Of a stretch of 64,000 bases of DNA, positions 60,041 to 64,000 are shown one piece after another. The number at the start of each line of letters is the position of its first letter. The stretch's first letter is position 1. Origin of the DNA: Cenococcum geophilum 1.58 (taxonomy: Eukaryota > Ascomycota > Dothideomycetes > Gloniales > Gloniaceae); the NCBI GenBank assembly GCA_001692895.1, contig KV748230.1, positions 992,001-1,056,000 of the forward strand, given 5' to 3'. The translations under genes were made by a program, and so were the position numbers. The notes under the pieces are model-generated. The model was not told the DNA's origin. It saw only the letters and a program-made list of their open reading frames with translations, and did no database searches.

Positions 60041-63000
60041 GTAACTAACAACAATATTATAGACTATATTTAGTTTAAGATATGGGAATATAATAATAAT
60101 AACTCTGTTAACAGTACTTTATAGGATCTCTTTTAAGAAGACTTTAAAGAGTTTATTATAGATATATTCTCTTAAGCTAGCACTAAAACCCTTAAGAACC
60201 TTTTCCTCCTCTTTTATAATGGAGGAGTGTATACAGCGATGTGCACGACCAGCTTCCACCCCCCTCTGGAAAAATATTATTTCGCTTCGGTACGCGGGCT
60301 CGCTAGCAATCGTAGCGAACGCCCATGCTTGGCTGNAAGAACTTTACTTCTGNCAGACTTCGCGATCGGCCTTCCTCCGCAGTGTCGTAATCTTTGTCAA
60401 ATATCGTGCACAAGGTTTTTACCCGTACGATATCACCAAATTTCATCGGCAATTGCAGGAACAGCTTTGTATTCGCGTTTTAGCGGCCACAGCAGGGGGC
60501 CCAGTTAAGGGGAAGGGGAGGGCGCGTGCGTTTCTTCTGGCCAACCAAGGCGATTCTCCAGGGCAACCACTGTTACGTGCAGGCACATGCGTTCGCTACA
60601 ATTACTATATACAGTTGGTGGCGATTTAGCGAGCTCGCGTGCCGAAGCGAAATAATATTTTTCTAGAGGGGGGTGGAAGCTGGTTGTGCACATTGCTGTA
60701 TATATAAGAATAATAAATATATTAAGCTTATACAAGTTTTAGTAGATATATTATTTAAAGAAACTTAATATAAATAAAGCTAAAAAGAATTTAATAAAGC
60801 CTATAAAGAGTAACTTAATAGCACCTTTAAGTCTAATATATTTATTAATATATTTATACGCGGCTTAAAGTATAAGACTTTACAAAACCTTATACCTCGA
60901 TTAATACCCAAAAGTATAGCTACAATAACTTTACTAATATCTTAACCGACTCCGCTTCTAAATTTACTATTCCTACCTCTGTAGGCTATAATACCTATTA
61001 CTACTATACCCATTACCATAGCACCCGCTACTATACTAGGATATAGAAAAGAACTAGTAAATGCGGCTAAGTTGTATACGGACGACTAGAAATATAGTAG
61101 TATTAGCAAAAACTTTAACTTCAAGTTAACAATTTTCTATAATATCTGTAATAGAGCAGACGTTTTACCTAGTGCCTACTTTAAGGCCCTCCCTCTTATA
61201 CTAATAGGTTTAGCTCTAAACCACTATTATAATAGTGGACTAGCTATCCTAATGTTTGATAAAGCTTATCGGCAACTTTATGGCTTCTTTAAAGGTTCTA
61301 GATTAGAATGTCAAACCCTTAGTAAATGGAATGAAGTCTTACTAATGGAGGTCATTAGTAAGAATATAGGAAAGTCAATTAGCGATTGCCTTTAAATACT
61401 GGTTAATAAGCTCTCTTAGCTATAATATAGACTTACCGCCAAACTACGGACAGTACTGTTCCTTCTTAATAAACTTATTATGGCTTACTAGGGAGTTCCA
61501 GCTTGTAAATATACTGTATTAGACCTATTAGATAAACTTGGCCCCCTTATTAACAAGCTTTAGTCATCTATTATAGCGTATAAAAAGGAAAATATTATAT
61601 AGATAGAGCAGACTTAGGCTTATTTTATAGACCATAAATACTTTAATCACGACTAATACAACTGTAATAATTGTTCTGGTCTACTACCTAGAGGCAAATT
61701 ATATTGCTTTATGTATAATAAGGAAGGTTGCTATTTATAAAAATATATTAAAGAGGAACGTAATAAGTCTAAGGCTAAATTTAAGACTTAATATAAGGAT
61801 ATATTCCGCAAGTTTAATTACCACTTTAATAAATATTTAAAGTAGTATATTGTTGATTATAAAGGAGATAATAGTTTAAGAGATAAACTTAAAGAAGCCT
61901 TTTAAGCAGTTACTATTAATATTAGTTTTAATAACAATATAACCAACTAGAATATTAAACAGGATATCTGCTAGTACTTTACCTCTTTTAGCCAGACCAC
62001 TTAGAATAAAGCAGCCTCTATAACTGCTAAACTAGCTAATAAAGCCTTTATGTATTTAATTATAGCTATAGATAGTATAACTGATCCATCCTCTCTTAAC
62101 TAAGACCCTTTTGCCTATAATATAACCACTCAGTATACATTAAATAAGTTTTTAGGTATAATGATTAATATAGGAGCCTTAAAATACTCTACAGCTGGAT
62201 ACGACCAATTTCTGGCATTTTAGAAGTTTATTAGTATATACTTAAACACCTTTATATAAGGCAAAGTCAATATATAGTTTGGAATAGGTTTAACCTCCTT
62301 AGTTGGCTTAATTAAGGTAACTACACCTATTAGCATAGTTGAGTTCTATATTATCCAAGTTAATACCCTATTTTTACTTTATCTAGCAGATATAGACTGA
62401 CTATAGGTGTACTTTAATAACCTTAAGAACCTACTAGTTGCCCCTAGTAGGGATATACTAACTATAAGACATTTTAGGCATCCTTTTTTACTTTAAAACA
62501 CTTTATTAGAAAACTACTTAATAAAGTCCTTTGACTAAAACCTATATTATTTAACTTATATGGAACTACACCGGCTTTACCGTTGTTTTAGCTATTCTTT
62601 TATTAAATGCTTTAAATATATACTTAAGTATTTAAGCTATAATATTAATAACTAAGCCCTTAAATATCTTACCTGCTATTACTTGTTTTGCTAAAAATAT
62701 AATAAGTCACTAAGTAGATTTAAGTTTACTCTATAAGATGACGTTAATTTTAACTATTATATTATAGTTAATATAATATATATCGACTTAATGCTATTCT
62801 TATATATTATTAATAAAGCTACCTGCTTTTAGGCTAGTAGATAGCTATAGAATATTAGCGCAAAATATATATAGAATATACTGTAAGTATATTAAATTAA
62901 TACTTATTTAGGCCTCCTAGACCTTATTACTATAAATACTAAAAAGAACTTTATTAGTAAAAAATTTAGATAATATACCGCAAATATAAAAATAACTATA

Positions 63001-63973
63001 AAAGGTGTACCAGTTAAAGCTTATAACTTAATTAGTATAGTTAAATACTACTGTAGACCCTTATAGTGTGTTTATTAGATTATTACAGCTAAAATTCCTA
63101 AAATTCCTAAAGATATAGTCCTATAAATGGTATTTAAGGCCCTTAATAACTCTGCTGGCCTTCATAGCCTTATTCCTACTCTTTTAGTTTTTAGAGTTTA
63201 CCTATAATTTATTGATACTGATATACCTTCATTTATAGTTAGTTAGAGAGCAAATGCTTTAAAAAAGACAATAAAAGAGATTAAGAAAATATAAGCTAAA
63301 TATTAAGTTATAGACGCTTTAAGCACTTATAACGGCCCTAATACAACTACAATCTATAACTTGCCCCTCAACTTACCTATATTAGTATGGAGAGAAGGCA
63401 ATATAGGTTAAGCTGGATTCTAGTTAGGCCTATATCCCCTCCTTAATATTAATAATAAAACCTATATAGTAAAGCTACTTTATAGACCTACTGACTTCCG
63501 CAGTACTGTAGTTAAACTATATTTTATAAATTTAGAAGATAAGCTAATAAACCTAAAACTAAAGCCTAAATAATAGCCTAAACTATCTTTTAAAAAACTA
63601 CTTTTAAATACCCCTTAACCTAAACCTGTTAAACGCGGCTAAGGTAAACTATATAAATACCCCACTTAGGTTAATACCGCTAATATTTCAATATTTATTT
63701 AAGAAAGTAGTAACCGCAATAGCTAATTTACGGCTTTATATTAGAAAGAGATTACTAAACTATTTAAAAAAGGCGTCTTTAAAAAGTGCCTTAAGGAGAC
63801 CAAATCTTTAACTTACAGTTTATTGATAAGGTTAAGAATATAGGTACTAGTAAAGCTTTTAAAAAATTAAAATTAATTATATAAGCCTATAATAACTTTA
63901 ATAAGGATTTTATACTAACTTAATTATTTATTATTTAATAAGTTAGTTAACGCCTTATTTTTAGCATTATAGC
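60041..63973 (+). pseudogene. Copia-D gag-pol fragment, RIP-degraded
   Basis: A fourth Copia element on the plus strand, without a visible 5' LTR. Gag-like sequence lies on both sides of the MITE, at about 60090-60229 and 60703-61900. Integrase is clear at about 62560-63350, with MLFLYIINKA-type sequence, LGLLDLITINTKKNF near 62910-62955, PVKAYNLIS near 63015, LQMVFKALNNSAGL near 63125-63165 and VWREGN near 63387. The start of a reverse transcriptase lies at 63740-63960 (LFKKGVFK..., NKDFILT-type). It is cut at 63974 by another LTR. It is more diverged from Copia-A, -B and -C than they are from one another. Confidence 0.7.
60232..60700. mobile_element. 469-bp MITE with long terminal inverted repeats
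   Basis: Left arm starts tacagcgatgtgcacgacca and the right arm is its reverse complement over about 80 bp with few mismatches, both containing cagcttccacccccctct and tatttcgcttcgg. TA flanks both ends (60230-60231 and 60701-60702). It has no transposase. Composition is GC-normal and CpA is retained, in contrast to the RIP-altered Copia-D around it, so it inserted late. Two N bases (60336, 60353). Three short open frames across it are by-products of the arms. Confidence 0.85.
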
Positions 63974-64000
63974 TATTAGTTACATAAGGGGATATCATGT
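63974..64000 (-). mobile_element. Start of an LTR of the Copia-A/B/C group, cut by the window edge
   Basis: tattagttacataaggggatatcatgt matches the first 27 bases of the Copia-B LTRs (tgttagttacataaggtaatatcacgt), with changes of RIP type. It interrupts the reverse transcriptase of Copia-D. Confidence 0.7.

Noticed and set aside
60219..60735. Three short ORFs of 76-136 codons
   Set aside because: They read through the inverted arms of the MITE and contain N; the peptides mirror each other.

Overview
The window looks like an AT-rich, transposon-dense compartment of a filamentous ascomycete (Pezizomycotina) genome. Most of it has almost no long open reading frames, although degraded retrotransposon proteins can be followed for kilobases in one frame. 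They are broken mainly by TAG/TAA codons where CAG, CAA or TGG is expected. Paired LTRs of one element differ by C-to-T/G-to-A transitions, mostly in CpA context. This is the signature of repeat-induced point mutation (RIP). Species cannot be named from the sequence.

Layout. 1-2520 holds minisatellites and a diverged tandem duplication. 2521-7640 is RIP-degraded sequence with a solo LTR (4075-4257) and a TA-flanked Fot1/pogo-type DNA element (5260-7006). 7641-10250 is a GC-normal island with one three-exon CCCH zinc-finger gene. 11341-25092 is a Copia element with matching 235-bp LTRs and a GATAA target duplication. It carries a nested Gypsy element (11693-19700) in its leader and a solo LTR (23273-23508) in its reverse transcriptase. 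25560-31000 is a second island with the main intact gene, a two-exon NOD-like receptor of 1365 residues (nucleoside phosphorylase, NB-ARC, TPR, ZZ finger; minus strand, 26253-30484). Divergently next to it lies a RIP-degraded DUF3435 tyrosine recombinase (about 31440-40440), the family that includes Starship 'captains'. It is split through its catalytic region by a 6.4-kb chromodomain Gypsy element (32579-38970). 41648-60040 is a third nest: a minus-strand Copia element hosting two relatives of its own family, one plus-strand (45511-51609) and one minus-strand (52548-58539), each with a perfect 5-bp target duplication. 60041-64000 is another degraded Copia with a 469-bp inverted-repeat MITE and, at the edge, the start of one more LTR.

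How it fits together. Two islands of apparently functional sequence survive in a RIP-inactivated background whose insertion order can be read from target duplications. The point of most biological interest is the divergent pair of an intact fungal NLR, with an internally amplified TPR array, and a dead DUF3435 recombinase. NLRs are known cargo and neighbours of Starship elements, but no element boundary is demonstrated here. Exon joins and protein lengths were worked out by hand from splice signals and reading frame. Family assignments rest on recognised motifs, not database searches.
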